DNA of 64,000 bases, from the NCBI RefSeq assembly GCF_016919245.1, contig NZ_JAFEJA010000001.1, positions 434,001 through 498,000 of the forward strand, written 5' to 3'. The stretch comes from Streptomyces zhihengii (lineage in GTDB: Bacteria; Actinomycetota; Actinomycetes; Streptomycetales; Streptomycetaceae). Within the stretch, counting starts at the first letter, position 1, and each line of letters starts with the position of its first letter. The translations under genes and the position numbers were made by a program. Under the pieces are notes generated by a model. That model had not been told where the DNA came from. It did not search any database and saw only the letters and a list, made by a program, of their open reading frames with translations. Below are positions 1-8,695 of this stretch, one piece after another.

Positions 1-91
1 CGAACGCGGACGCGCCACGGTCGCCGGCCGCTTCGGCCCCGACCGCTGCGCCGCCGCGTACACCCGCCTCTACCGCGAACTGCTGAGCTGA
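1..91 (+). CDS. Glycosyltransferase, C-terminal fragment (gene enters from the left edge)
   Basis: Only the last 29 codons are in the window, in the frame beginning at base 2 and ending with TGA at 89-91. The visible tail contains FGPDRCAAAYTRLYRELL. A short helix of this kind (FG.DR....Y..LY..LL) is common at the C-terminus of GT4-type family 1 glycosyltransferases. The substrate cannot be read from this fragment. It could also be a sugar-nucleotide epimerase tail, but the spacing fits GT4 better. Confidence 0.55.
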   Translation, partial: ERGRATVAGRFGPDRCAAAYTRLYRELLS

Positions 92-162
92 CCGGACCGC
101 GTCCCTCCGGACCGGGCCGCACACCCGAGGCCCGCACGGGCCGCCCACCCGGAGCCACGCCG

Positions 163-306
163 ACCCACCAAGCCCCGCCGGCGATGGAGGCGCGGGGCGC
201 GGGGCAGAGCCCCGCCGGGCCGGGCCCCCCACCCGGAGCCCGCCCGCCCCGGCAGCACGGCACGCCCTGCGGGCGTGTCCTCAAACGCCGGACGGGCTGG
301 AGCTGC
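163..306. repeat. 144-bp direct repeat, copy 1
   Basis: Bases 163-306 recur at 391-534 with a period of 228 bases and only scattered mismatches. The second half (233-306) is identical to 461-534. Each copy holds a G+C-rich hairpin-forming core (AAGCCCCGCCGGCGAT) and a TCCTCAAACGCCGGACGGGC element of a type often seen in Streptomyces intergenic regions. No convincing gene lies between 92 and 615; open frames here are compositional. Confidence 0.8.
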
Positions 307-390
307 CCACCTCAACGCCCCCGAGCCCAGGAACGCCCCACGGGCTGAGATGCACCGCCTCCGCCCCCGAGCAGGAACTCCGCACGGGCA

Positions 391-534
391 ACCCACCAAG
401 CCCCGCCGGCGATTGAGGCGCGGGGCACGGGGCACAGCCCCGCCGGACCGGGCCACCCATCCGGAGCCCGCCCGCCCCGGCAGCACGGCACGCCCTGCGG
501 GCGTGTCCTCAAACGCCGGACGGGCTGGAGCTGC
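391..534. repeat. 144-bp direct repeat, copy 2
   Basis: This is the second copy of the element at 163-306, ending about 80 bases before the 3' end of the leftward methyltransferase gene. It may act as a transcription-end or mRNA-stability structure between the two converging genes. Confidence 0.8.
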
Positions 535-615
535 ACGGCATCGGCGCACCCGCGAACCGGCCCCGTACGGGCGCCTCCCCACCCCGTACGGCCGCGAGGA
601 CGCACGGACCCGGGG

Positions 616-1422
616 CTACCCCCGCCCCCCGGGGCCGTGCTCCGTGCGGCGCGACGCGCGGAGGAGGACCATGCCGTCGTCGCCGTACTCGGGGAGCGTC
701 GGGTCCTTGGGGACCCGGGTGAGGCGCAGCCGTTCGGTGTGCGGGGCGAAGACCTCGCGCACGGCCTCGGTGTCCACCGGGAACGCGGGCCACACGGGGC
801 CGCGGCCGATGCGGTAGCTCGGCATCCCGGCCATGAAGGCGGCGACGAGCAGCCCGCCGGGACGGACCTGGCGGACGAAGCGCCGGCACAGGCGGGCGAA
901 CTCCGCCCCGCTCTCGGTGACGCTCTCGGCGACGAACGTCATGGACGCGAGCCCGTAACCGCCCTGCGGAGCGCTCCACAGGTCTCCCTCGACGACCCGC
1001 ACCCGGGCCAGCGCCGCGTCGAGCCGGGGCGGCAGTGCCGGGTCGTACCCGCGGCACAGCGCGTAGAACGGCTCCCAGCTCGCGTCGGCGCCCCCGTCGA
1101 GCTGGGAGCGGAGGTACGCCCGGCCGGCCGCGCCCGGTTCGAGGGCGTCGACGCGCCGGCAGGCCGCGGCCGCGGCCATCAGCGGATAGAGGTTGGGCCC
1201 GGCGCCGCACTCGACCGAGGCGTCGATGCCGTCCGGGGGCAGGGTGCGGTAGAAGGCGGCGTGGTGGCGGATGACGGCGGCGTCGCAGGGGTGCAGCTCG
1301 CGGTAGTTCTCCCGGAGGTAGTCGTGGACGGGCCAGCGGTCCCAGTCGGCGTCGCCGTTGCGGCGCGCGGCGGCGGGCGCGGCGGGGCCGCCGCCGGTGT
1401 CCGCCCCTCCGGTGCCGCTCAC
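616..1422 (-). CDS. SAM-dependent methyltransferase, SCO2525/NNMT-like family
   Basis: A 268-aa protein. The N-terminal third has WDRWPVHDYLRENYRELHP followed by the SAM-binding stretch VECGAGPNLYP, and an acidic residue in VDALEP would contact the ribose. A long helical middle and an RPGGLLVAAFM segment follow. This arrangement resembles the NNMT/PNMT/TEMT-type methyltransferases and the Streptomyces SCO2525 family. The GTG start at 1422 overlaps the stop codon of the upstream gene (GTGA), so translation is almost certainly coupled to the GGDEF-EAL-PLP fusion protein. The methyl acceptor is unknown; a small amine or amino-ketone made by the fused PLP domain is an inference. The frame stays open upstream of 1422, but that part is antisense-like Arg/Pro-rich sequence. 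Confidence 0.8.
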   Translation of the reverse strand: MSGTGGADTGGGPAAPAAARRNGDADWDRWPVHDYLRENYRELHPCDAAVIRHHAAFYRTLPPDGIDASVECGAGPNLYPLMAAAAACRRVDALEPGAAGRAYLRSQLDGGADASWEPFYALCRGYDPALPPRLDAALARVRVVEGDLWSAPQGGYGLASMTFVAESVTESGAEFARLCRRFVRQVRPGGLLVAAFMAGMPSYRIGRGPVWPAFPVDTEAVREVFAPHTERLRLTRVPKDPTLPEYGDDGMVLLRASRRTEHGPGGRG

Positions 1423-4400
1423 GGGAGCTGCCGGCGCGCCGGGGGCCGCTGCTCGAGCGGGACGGGCGCCAGGGGATCCTCGCCGTGCCCGGTGCGGCGC
1501 TTGAGCGGGAAGCGTTCGGTGAGCGCGGTGAGCACCTCGTTGAGTTCGTCGATCTCCTCGTCGGTGTTCAGGGCCGTCATCTGGACGCGGAAGCCCACCT
1601 GGTCGTGGGGGACGAGCGGATAGGCGGCGAGGGTGACGTAGATGCCCCGGTGCCACAGGAAGTCGCCGACGGCGTCGAGGTCGCTGTCGTCGCCGAGGGG
1701 GATCTCGATGATCGGCAGCCCGTCGGTGTTGGGGGTGGCGAGGCCGAGCCCGCGGACGTGGTCGAGCACCCGGGCCGTTTTGCGGTGCAGTTCGGAGCGG
1801 AGTTCGTCGCCGCGCCGGTCGTTGACCTCCAGTCCGGCGAGCGCGGTCGCGAGGGAGGCGGTGGGCGAGGGCCCGGAGTACAGATAGGGCGCGGCGGCCA
1901 CCTTGAGATGGGCCTTGAGCGCGGGCGGGGCGGTGAGGAAGGCCAGCAGCGAGGAGTAGGCCTTGGAGAAGCCGCCCACCAGGATCACGTTGTCGTAGCC
2001 GATCCCCAGGTGCCGGATGATGCTGTTGCCGCGGCTGCCGTAGGGCGAGCTCTCGGCCGCGTCGCGTTCGCCGATGACACCGAAGCCGTGCGCGTCGTCG
2101 ATGTAGAGCAGGGCGTCGCGCTCCCGGCAGATGTGGGCGAGCGCGTGGAGGTCGGGCAGGTTGCCGGTCATGCTGTTGACGCCGTCGATGCAGACCAGCA
2201 GGGGGACGCCGCGGGGCGCCTCGGCGAGCAGCTGTCTCAGTTCCTCGGGCCGTTCGGCGTGGAAGCGCATCACGGACGCGCCCTGTCCCCGGGCGACGAG
2301 GCAGCCGTCGTACATGGTCCGGTGGGCGCGGGCGTCGACGAACACCTGCCCGCGGCCGGCGAGGACGGGGATGACGGACGCGTGGATGAGGGTGATCGTC
2401 GGCAGCAGCAGGGTGTCGGGGGCACCGAGCAGTGCGGTGAGCCGTTCCTCGATCTCGGGGTAGAGGCGGGGGTTGCCGATCAGGCGCGACCAGCTCGGGT
2501 GGGTGCCCCAGCGGCGGATCTGCGGTTCGACCGCGTCCATGACCTCGGGGTCGAGGTCCAGGCCGAGGTAGTTGCAGGAGGCGAAGTCGACCAGCCACTG
2601 CCCCTGGCTGCGGATGCGCCGGCCGCGCACCTCGTCGATGACCGCGTCGCACATGCGGCTGGACTTCTGGAGCCTGGCCAGGTCCCGCCAGCGCTGTTCG
2701 CTGCGGACCCCGCCGCCGGCGGGCAGCCTGCGGCGGCCCTGGCGGCCGGCGACCCGCGCGGACTGCCAGGTGTGCCCCTCGTCGAGGAAGCGCTGCGCCT
2801 CGGCGGCGGTCATGGGGTGCGCGAAGAGGAAGCCCTGACCGAAGCGGCAGCCCATGGCGGAGAGCAGGTCCCGCTGGCCGCTGTTCTCGATGCCCTCCGC
2901 GATGACCTGGAGCCCGAGCACGTCGGCGATCCGGACGATGCCCTCGACGAGGGCGACCTGCTGGCCGTCGGTGACGATGTCGTCGATGAACGACTTGTCG
3001 ACCTTCAGCACGTCGATGGGGAACTCCCGGAGGTAGCTCAGCGAGGAGAATCCGGTGCCGAAGTCGTCGATGGCGAGCGAGACCCCGAGGCTCTTCAGCA
3101 CCCGCATCGCGGCCCGGATCTGCTCGTTGCGCACCAGGACGGACTCGGTGAGCTCCAGCACCAGCGACCCGGGGGCCAGGCCCGTGGTGTCCAGGACGTG
3201 GCGTACGCCGTCGACGAAGCCCGGGTCGGCGAACTGCCGCGGGGAGACGTTGACGTTGAGGTAGAGGGGGGTGGCCCCGGGGCGCGCCCGCTGCCAGCGG
3301 GCGACCTCGGTGGCGGCGCGCTCCAGCACCCAGGCGCCGAGCGGGGTGATGTGGCCGGTCTCCTCGGCCAGGGAGATGAACTGGGCCGGCGGCACCAGCC
3401 CCCGGCGGCGGTGCGGCCAGCGGACGAGGGCCTCGAAGCCGGCCACGGTGCCGCCGGCGAGCTCGACGATCGGCTGGTAGCGCAGGGCGAAGGACTCCTC
3501 GCTGATCGCGTCGTCCATGCTGGCCTGGAGTTCGTGGCGTTCCACCATGCCGGTGTGGAGGTCGGGCCGGTAGCGGCGCCACTGGCGCTTGCCCGCGGTC
3601 TTGGCCGCGTACAGGGCGAGGTCGGCGTTGCGGAGCAGTTCCTCGGCCTGCGCCCCGTCGCCGGCGGTGGCGACGCCGACGCAGGCGGAGACGCTGTGCG
3701 AGCCGCTGCCGAGGCGGAACGGCCGGCCGAGGGCGTGCACGACCTGCGCGGCCAGCACCTCGGCGTCGTACGTCTCCTTCACGCCTTCCATGAGCACGGC
3801 GAACTCGTCGCCGCCGAGCCGGGCGGCGGTGTCGCTGAGCCGGAGGGTGCCGGTCAGGCGGCGGGCGACGGCGACCAGGAGTTCGTCGCCGACGGAGTGG
3901 CCCATCATGTCGTTGACGATCTTGAAGTCGTCGAGGTCGACGAAGAGGACGCAGGTCAGCGTGGAGTTGCGGCGGCCCCGCAGCAGCGCCCGCTCGATCC
4001 GTTCGAGGAGCAGCAGACGGTTGGGCAGACCGGTCAGCGCGTCGTGGAAGGCACGGTGGGTCAGCTCGCGTTCGAGCTGCCGCTGCTCGGTCACGTCACG
4101 CAGGGTGAGCACGATGCCGTGCACGGTCCGTTCGTGGCGCAGGTTGCTGCACCGGACCTCGACGTCGACCCCGGTGCCGTCGTTGCGCAGCACCCGCCAG
4201 TCGTCGTGCAGGTCGGGGGCGTCCGCCTCGCGGGCCCGGGCCAGGGTGCGCAGGGCGCGCTCCCGGTCGCGCGAGTCGACGAGCCGGGTCAGCGGCGTGG
4301 CGGCGAAGGAGGTGCCACCGAACATGCCGTCGGCGGAGGGGCTGGCGTACCGGACGGTGTTGTCGTCGTCCAGGATCAGGATGGCGTCCGAGGTGTTGTG

Positions 4401-5960
4401 GACGAGGGTGCGGAAGTAGGCCTCGCTCTTGCGCCGGTTGATCTCCTCGCTGAGGCCGACGCGCTCCAGGGCCAGTGCGGCCTGGGAGGCGAGGGACTGG
4501 ACGGCTCCGGCGAGGTCTCCCACCTCCTCCTCGGACACGGCGAGCAGCAGGGCGCCGGTGACGGTGGTCCGCGAGTCGGGTGCCTCGACGACGAGCGGGC
4601 TCAGCAGCCCGGAGCGGAAGGGGGCGGCGGCGGCCTCGATCTCCGGCCCGAGCGCGGCGGTGGCGACGATCCTGGTGCCCGGCCCCGGCAGGGCGGGCGG
4701 TCCGCCGCCTCCGCCGGGGTCCTCCCCGGTGTGCGGCAGGTGCCGGTGCCAGCCGCCGTCCTCGGTGGGGACGGGGCTGAGGTGCCCGCCGGTGTCGACG
4801 AGGAGCAGGGCCTTGTGCTCCACGGGCCGGGGGAAGAGGGCGCCGATGGCGACGTTCACCGAGCGGGCCACGTCCTCGGGGGTGACGGCGCCCACGAGGG
4901 AGGCGGCGGCGACCCGCAGGCCGCGCTCCCGGGTGACGGCCTTGCGGTGGTCGGTGACCAGCCCCCACAGCCGGGCGAGCACCAGCAGGAACATCACCGC
5001 GGAGAACGCGGCGGTGACGGCCGTGTCCTGCACATTGCCCCGCAATGACTGGGAGAGCAGCATCGCGGGGGCGACGAGCGAGGCGGCGGCGAGGACGGCG
5101 AGCCGGCGGTGGGCGATCCCCGGCGGCTGCTCGGGGGCCCGTTCGGTGAGCTTGACCATCGACGGGTGGAGGGCGGCCAGGCCCCAGGCGGTGAAGAAGA
5201 CCACCCAGCCGAGGTCCATCCAGGTGCCGACCCGCCAGGTGCCTTCGAGCTGGAGCAGTCCGTAGACGACGTCGTTGGCGAGGATCCCGATGGTGCCGAG
5301 GGTGAGGAGCTGGACGGATCTGTCGCGCATCCCGCCGAGGGTGAGCAGGCGGACGAGCATGGCGAGGATGAGGACGTCGCCGAGCGGATAGGCGATGGTG
5401 ATCGCCTTCTCGTACCAGCTCATGGAGCTGTCCTCGGACAGCGGATGGATCAGGTGGACCCAGGAGAGCAGGGCGAGGCCGCTGGTGAGGAGCAGGGCGT
5501 CGAGGAGGCTGGCGATGTCGCGGGACACGCAGCGGAAGCGGATGAAGCCGAAGATCCCGGCGGCGAAGAGCGGATAGGTGACCAGGTACAGCAGGTCCGC
5601 CACGGAGGGGAACGGGTTGTCCTGGTGGAGGAAGGTCTCCAGGATGTTGTACGAGGTGTCGCCGGCGGTGAAGGTGAAGTTGGCGGCCGCCAGGAGCAGC
5701 CAGGGCCAGCGGCGCGCGGGCCGGTTGACGTGGATGCCGGCGAGGATGGCGACGACGCTGCCGAGCCCGATGACGGCCCAGGCGACGGTGTGCCGATCGG
5801 GGACCGCCAGGTACACGACCACGGGCGGGATGACGCACAGGACGTAGATCAGCATCATCCGCCGGTGGGCGGTGGGCGGATTCCCCCGGCCCGCGGGGAG
5901 CGCGAGGCGCTGAGGAGGATCGGAGCCGGACGGCTTCCCACTCGCTGGAGGCTGCTGCAC
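1419..5960 (-). CDS. Membrane GAF-PAS-GGDEF-EAL protein fused to a PLP-dependent alpha-oxoamine-synthase-like domain
   Basis: A 1513-aa protein. Residues 35-340 hold about eight hydrophobic helices. A GAF-like region (about 345-500) and a PAS domain (about 512-630) follow. The GGDEF domain has an intact GGDEF at 716-720 and an RLSD inhibitory site at 707-710. The EAL domain has EAL at 843-845, LNVNVSPRQF, LELTES, AIDDFGTG, KVDKSF, AEGIEN and QGFLF, so all usual phosphodiesterase residues appear present. After a basic linker (about 1065-1090), residues 1090-1490 form a class I/II aminotransferase fold: CNYLGLDLDPEV, IDDAHGFGVIGE and GGFSKAYSS with the PLP lysine at 1333. SRLIGNPRLYPEIEERL carries Tyr where the kbl product in this window has His. 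No stop or plausible start codon separates the parts. The GTG start at 5960 lacks a strong ribosome site; ATG about 34 codons later is an alternative. Expected role: c-di-GMP turnover coupled to an acyl-CoA/amino-acid condensation. The second activity is inferred from family only. Confidence 0.85.
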   Translation of the reverse strand: MQQPPASGKPSGSDPPQRLALPAGRGNPPTAHRRMMLIYVLCVIPPVVVYLAVPDRHTVAWAVIGLGSVVAILAGIHVNRPARRWPWLLLAAANFTFTAGDTSYNILETFLHQDNPFPSVADLLYLVTYPLFAAGIFGFIRFRCVSRDIASLLDALLLTSGLALLSWVHLIHPLSEDSSMSWYEKAITIAYPLGDVLILAMLVRLLTLGGMRDRSVQLLTLGTIGILANDVVYGLLQLEGTWRVGTWMDLGWVVFFTAWGLAALHPSMVKLTERAPEQPPGIAHRRLAVLAAASLVAPAMLLSQSLRGNVQDTAVTAAFSAVMFLLVLARLWGLVTDHRKAVTRERGLRVAAASLVGAVTPEDVARSVNVAIGALFPRPVEHKALLLVDTGGHLSPVPTEDGGWHRHLPHTGEDPGGGGGPPALPGPGTRIVATAALGPEIEAAAAPFRSGLLSPLVVEAPDSRTTVTGALLLAVSEEEVGDLAGAVQSLASQAALALERVGLSEEINRRKSEAYFRTLVHNTSDAILILDDDNTVRYASPSADGMFGGTSFAATPLTRLVDSRDRERALRTLARAREADAPDLHDDWRVLRNDGTGVDVEVRCSNLRHERTVHGIVLTLRDVTEQRQLERELTHRAFHDALTGLPNRLLLLERIERALLRGRRNSTLTCVLFVDLDDFKIVNDMMGHSVGDELLVAVARRLTGTLRLSDTAARLGGDEFAVLMEGVKETYDAEVLAAQVVHALGRPFRLGSGSHSVSACVGVATAGDGAQAEELLRNADLALYAAKTAGKRQWRRYRPDLHTGMVERHELQASMDDAISEESFALRYQPIVELAGGTVAGFEALVRWPHRRRGLVPPAQFISLAEETGHITPLGAWVLERAATEVARWQRARPGATPLYLNVNVSPRQFADPGFVDGVRHVLDTTGLAPGSLVLELTESVLVRNEQIRAAMRVLKSLGVSLAIDDFGTGFSSLSYLREFPIDVLKVDKSFIDDIVTDGQQVALVEGIVRIADVLGLQVIAEGIENSGQRDLLSAMGCRFGQGFLFAHPMTAAEAQRFLDEGHTWQSARVAGRQGRRRLPAGGGVRSEQRWRDLARLQKSSRMCDAVIDEVRGRRIRSQGQWLVDFASCNYLGLDLDPEVMDAVEPQIRRWGTHPSWSRLIGNPRLYPEIEERLTALLGAPDTLLLPTITLIHASVIPVLAGRGQVFVDARAHRTMYDGCLVARGQGASVMRFHAERPEELRQLLAEAPRGVPLLVCIDGVNSMTGNLPDLHALAHICRERDALLYIDDAHGFGVIGERDAAESSPYGSRGNSIIRHLGIGYDNVILVGGFSKAYSSLLAFLTAPPALKAHLKVAAAPYLYSGPSPTASLATALAGLEVNDRRGDELRSELHRKTARVLDHVRGLGLATPNTDGLPIIEIPLGDDSDLDAVGDFLWHRGIYVTLAAYPLVPHDQVGFRVQMTALNTDEEIDELNEVLTALTERFPLKRRTGHGEDPLAPVPLEQRPPARRQLP

Positions 5961-6108
5961 AGTGCCCGCCCGGTACGTCTCGACGCCAGTGACTGCCCGA
6001 TTCCGTGACGATTCAGACCCTTATGTACACTCTGCGCCTCCCGCCAAAGGCGGGCAAGGCGGCCGAAAGGGTCACTGAACGGGGCAGACCGGACGCCCGA
6101 GCGGGCGG

Positions 6109-6267
6109 TCAGCGCAGCGCGCCGGCTCCCTGGAGGTCGAAGTCGAGCGTGCGGCCCACCTCGCGGAGGGTCTCCTCGGCCGTGCGCCGGACGTCGGCGG
6201 GGACGTCGCCGCGCTCCTCGACCAGGCTGTCGTAGATCGGTGCGTCAGCCCTGTCGGCGGAGCTCAC
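6109..6267 (-). CDS. Small conserved-type protein, 52 aa
   Basis: A short acidic protein read from GTG at 6265-6267, with an AAAGG ribosome-binding site about 8 bases upstream. It begins VSSADRADAPIYDSLVEERG and continues with an amphipathic helix (VRRTAEETLREVGRTLDF). No membrane segment or cysteine is present. I do not recognise a function. Small proteins of this look are common in Streptomyces as single genes. It lies upstream of the fused c-di-GMP gene on the same strand, about 150 bases from its start, so it could be the first gene of that transcript. Confidence 0.6.
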   Translation of the reverse strand: MSSADRADAPIYDSLVEERGDVPADVRRTAEETLREVGRTLDFDLQGAGALR

Positions 6268-6513
6268 TGTCGGTACCTTTCGTCGGTTTCACGGTTCGCT
6301 CGGCGGCACGGGCAGGAGGCCCTGCCGCCAGAGCACCGGCGAGTGTACGGGGTCCCCACCTGGGCTCATGTCGGCGGCCCCCCGCTTCCGCGGTGTGGCC
6401 GAAAGACGACCGGCAGGGCATCACCCTCGGCCAATCGCCTGTACCGGGGTGCCCAGCCTCCCTAGCATGTTCGTCCCAACGGCCGAATCGTCATCGACGC
6501 GGGTGAGGACTGG

Positions 6514-7326
6514 ATGCAGCGCAAGTCGTGGAGCCCCGAAGCCATCGACACCAAGGTGCCGAGCGTGGCACGCATGTACGACTACTTCCTGGGGGGCGAC
6601 GACAACTACCAGTCGGACCGTGAAGCCTGCGAGCAGTTGCTCCAGCAGGTGCCGAGCACCAAGGTGCTGGCCGTCAACAACCGCCGCTTCCTGCGGCGCG
6701 TGGTGCGCATGCTCGCCGCCGAGTACGGGATACGCCAGTTCATCGACCACGGCTCCGGCCTGCCGACGCAGGACAACGTGCACCAGGTCGCCCAGACCGT
6801 GGCCCCGGACTCCCGGGTGGTCTACGTCGACAACGACCCGATCGTCCTCGCGCACGGGCGGGCGCTGCTCGACGAGAACGAGCGCACGGCCGTCATCCAG
6901 GCCGACATGCGTGACACGGAGGGCATCTTCGGCCACGAGGAGACCAAGCGGCTGATAGACCTCAGCCAGCCCGTCGCCGCCCTGTTCGTCTCGGTGATGC
7001 ACTGCATCCCGGACACGGACGACCCGGGCGCCCTGGTCCGCCGGGTCGCCGAACGCCTGGCTCCGGGAAGCTTCCTGGTGGTGTGTCAGCTCGTCAGCGA
7101 CCGGCCGGAGATCAGGGCCTTCGTGACGGACTTCATGGAGCAGGCGACCGGGGGCAACTGGGGCCGGGTGCGCGAGGAGCACGAGGTGACGCGCTTCTTC
7201 GACGGCCTCCAGATCCTGGAGCCGGGGCTGGTGGAGGTGTCCACCTGGCGCCCGGACACCGAGCTCGCCCCCGTGCAGCAGACCGACGAGTGGATCGAGT
7301 GGGGCGGCGTCGCCCGGCTCGCCTGA
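6514..7326 (+). CDS. SAM-dependent methyltransferase, DUF574 (Methyltransf_19) family
   Basis: A 270-aa protein of the actinobacterial DUF574 family. The N-terminus has the family signature VPSVARMYDYFLGGDDNYQ, followed by RFLRRVVRMLA and the SAM-binding glycine stretch FIDHGSGLPTQDNVH, then VVYVDNDPIVL (acidic loop binding the SAM ribose) and a final EWGGVA motif. The start is supported by GGTGAGGAC seven bases before ATG. A weak TGTACC/TAGCAT promoter with 17-base spacing lies just upstream (about 6439-6467). Members are very numerous in Streptomyces and often sit beside XRE/DUF397 regulators, as here. The substrate is unknown. A strong terminator hairpin follows. Confidence 0.9.
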   Translation: MQRKSWSPEAIDTKVPSVARMYDYFLGGDDNYQSDREACEQLLQQVPSTKVLAVNNRRFLRRVVRMLAAEYGIRQFIDHGSGLPTQDNVHQVAQTVAPDSRVVYVDNDPIVLAHGRALLDENERTAVIQADMRDTEGIFGHEETKRLIDLSQPVAALFVSVMHCIPDTDDPGALVRRVAERLAPGSFLVVCQLVSDRPEIRAFVTDFMEQATGGNWGRVREEHEVTRFFDGLQILEPGLVEVSTWRPDTELAPVQQTDEWIEWGGVARLA

Positions 7327-7336
7327 GCACAACACC

Positions 7337-7385
7337 GGAGCCGGCCGGGTGACCGCCCCCACGGGCGGCCACCCGGGCCGGCTCC
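7337..7385. terminator. Bidirectional terminator hairpin
   Basis: Long inverted repeat with arms starting GGAGCCGGCC and ending GGCCGGCTCC, continued inward by GGGTG/CACCC and CCGCCC/GGGCGG with one bulge. It sits between the 3' ends of two convergent genes and could stop transcription in both directions. Confidence 0.8.
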
Positions 7386-7411
7386 TCGTCGTACGCGGCA
7401 CCCCCGGGCGG

Positions 7412-8317
7412 TCAGCCCAGCGAGGCGAGCCGCTCCTCCAGCTTCCGCACGGTCTCCTTGGGCGTCAGCGCGCAGGCGCCGAGCCGGTCCAGCATGTCCC
7501 GGTACTGCTCGACGGTCGCCGGCTTCTGGGAGAACGTGCTGTCGGTGAGGTGCTCGATGTAGACGGCGTCCTTGAGGTCGCCGAGGGCGAAGCGGAGATA
7601 GCTGACGCCGGTGCCCACGCCGACCGCGGCGGTGACGTCCAGCGGCGCTATCTGGAGGGTGACCCGCGGTCGCCGCATCATCTCGACGAGATGGGTGAGC
7701 TGATCGCGCATCACCTGGGCGCCGCCGACCGAACGCATCAGCACGGACTCGTCGATCACCGCCCACAGCCGCGGGGCGTCCGGCTGGTCGAGCTGCCGCT
7801 GCCGTTCCTGCCGCAGGTCCACCCGCCGCCGGATCTCGTGCGCCAGCAGATGGCCGGGACCCGACTCGATGACCGCCCGCGTGTAGGCGGGGGTCTGGAG
7901 CAGCCCGGGGATGTAGAAGGGCTCGTAGGTGCGGATGGTCGCGGCGGCGCCCTCCAGGGCGACCAGCGGCGTGAAGAAGTCGGAGAGCACGTCACCGAAC
8001 GACCGCCACCAGTCGGGCTGCCGGGACTGCTGCACCAGCCGCATGAACTCGGCGACGTCCTCCTCGTCGCGCACGCCGTAGAGCGCGAGCAGCGCCTCGG
8101 CGTCCGACGGCTTGCAGCCGTGCCTGCCCAGCTCGATGCGGCTGGTCTTGGACCGCGAGAAGCCGAGCTTCTCGTCGACGTCGGCCGGGTCGAGTCCGGC
8201 ACCGGTCCGCAGCTCGCGCAACTTGCCGCCCAGGATGAGCTTCAGGGCGGTCGGGTTGCTCTCGACCGCCCCCAGCGGCCGGACGAACAGCGACGGACTC
8301 GGATCGGCGGCAGTCAT
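7412..8317 (-). CDS. XRE-family transcriptional regulator with DUF5753 domain
   Basis: A 301-aa protein. Residues 25-85 form a helix-turn-helix (LRELRTGAGLDPADVDEKLG, then SRSKTSRIELGR). Residues 110-290 form the DUF5753 region (IPGLLQTPAYTRAVIE, RQERQRQLDQP, LWAVIDESVL, LQIAPLD), a domain typical of WhiJ-like Streptomyces regulators. It lies 91 bases downstream of a DUF397 gene on the same strand, and a divergent ATPase gene follows beyond that. This XRE + DUF397 + ATPase arrangement recurs at whiJ- and abaA-like loci that influence development and antibiotic production. The perfect palindrome at 8701-8714 in the divergent region is the obvious candidate operator. The specific signal is not deducible. 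Confidence 0.92.
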   Translation of the reverse strand: MTAADPSPSLFVRPLGAVESNPTALKLILGGKLRELRTGAGLDPADVDEKLGFSRSKTSRIELGRHGCKPSDAEALLALYGVRDEEDVAEFMRLVQQSRQPDWWRSFGDVLSDFFTPLVALEGAAATIRTYEPFYIPGLLQTPAYTRAVIESGPGHLLAHEIRRRVDLRQERQRQLDQPDAPRLWAVIDESVLMRSVGGAQVMRDQLTHLVEMMRRPRVTLQIAPLDVTAAVGVGTGVSYLRFALGDLKDAVYIEHLTDSTFSQKPATVEQYRDMLDRLGACALTPKETVRKLEERLASLG

Positions 8318-8408
8318 CGCACACTCCTGCGGAGACTATGGAAGGCGCCAGTATCCCAGCACATCGCCGCTCGCACCAATGGCCGAACAGCCCCGGCAGC
8401 ATACGATT

Positions 8409-8642
8409 TCAGCCAACCATGGCGTCGAAATCACCGTCCCTGGCGCCGGCCACGAACGCGGCGACCTCGTCCCGCGTATAGACCAGGGCCGGTCCCTGCG
8501 GGTCACGGGAGTTGCGCATCGCTATACGCCCGTCCGGCAGCGCGGCGAGCTCCACGCAGTTGCCCGTCGCGTTGCTGCGACTGCTCTTGACCCAGACGGC
8601 TCCGGTCAGCTCCCCGGCCGCCATTCCGTTGATGAACTCCAT
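8409..8642 (-). CDS. DUF397 domain protein
   Basis: A 77-aa protein starting at ATG 8642. It carries the DUF397 hallmarks WVKSSRSNATGNCVELA, followed by IAMRNSRDPQGPALVYTRDE and a final helix AAFVAGARDGDFD. DUF397 proteins are small partners of XRE/DUF5753 regulators; some antagonise the regulator. Here it precedes the XRE gene on the same strand and is probably co-transcribed with it. The in-frame sequence upstream of the ATG is the antisense of the ATPase gene and is not part of the gene. Confidence 0.93.
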   Translation of the reverse strand: MEFINGMAAGELTGAVWVKSSRSNATGNCVELAALPDGRIAMRNSRDPQGPALVYTRDEVAAFVAGARDGDFDAMVG

Positions 8643-8695
8643 TCGTACCAGCCCCTCGCCAGTCGTACGCCAGTTCCGCCGTTCCTCCGGTGCAA

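Noticed and set aside
163..534. Possible insertion sequence remnants
   Set aside because: No transposase, terminal inverted repeats or target duplications are visible.
1485..5048. Very long open frame on the plus strand, antisense to the GGDEF-EAL-PLP gene
   Set aside because: It lacks domains and a ribosome site, and its composition (Val/Gly/Glu-rich) is the expected mirror of a G+C-rich coding strand.
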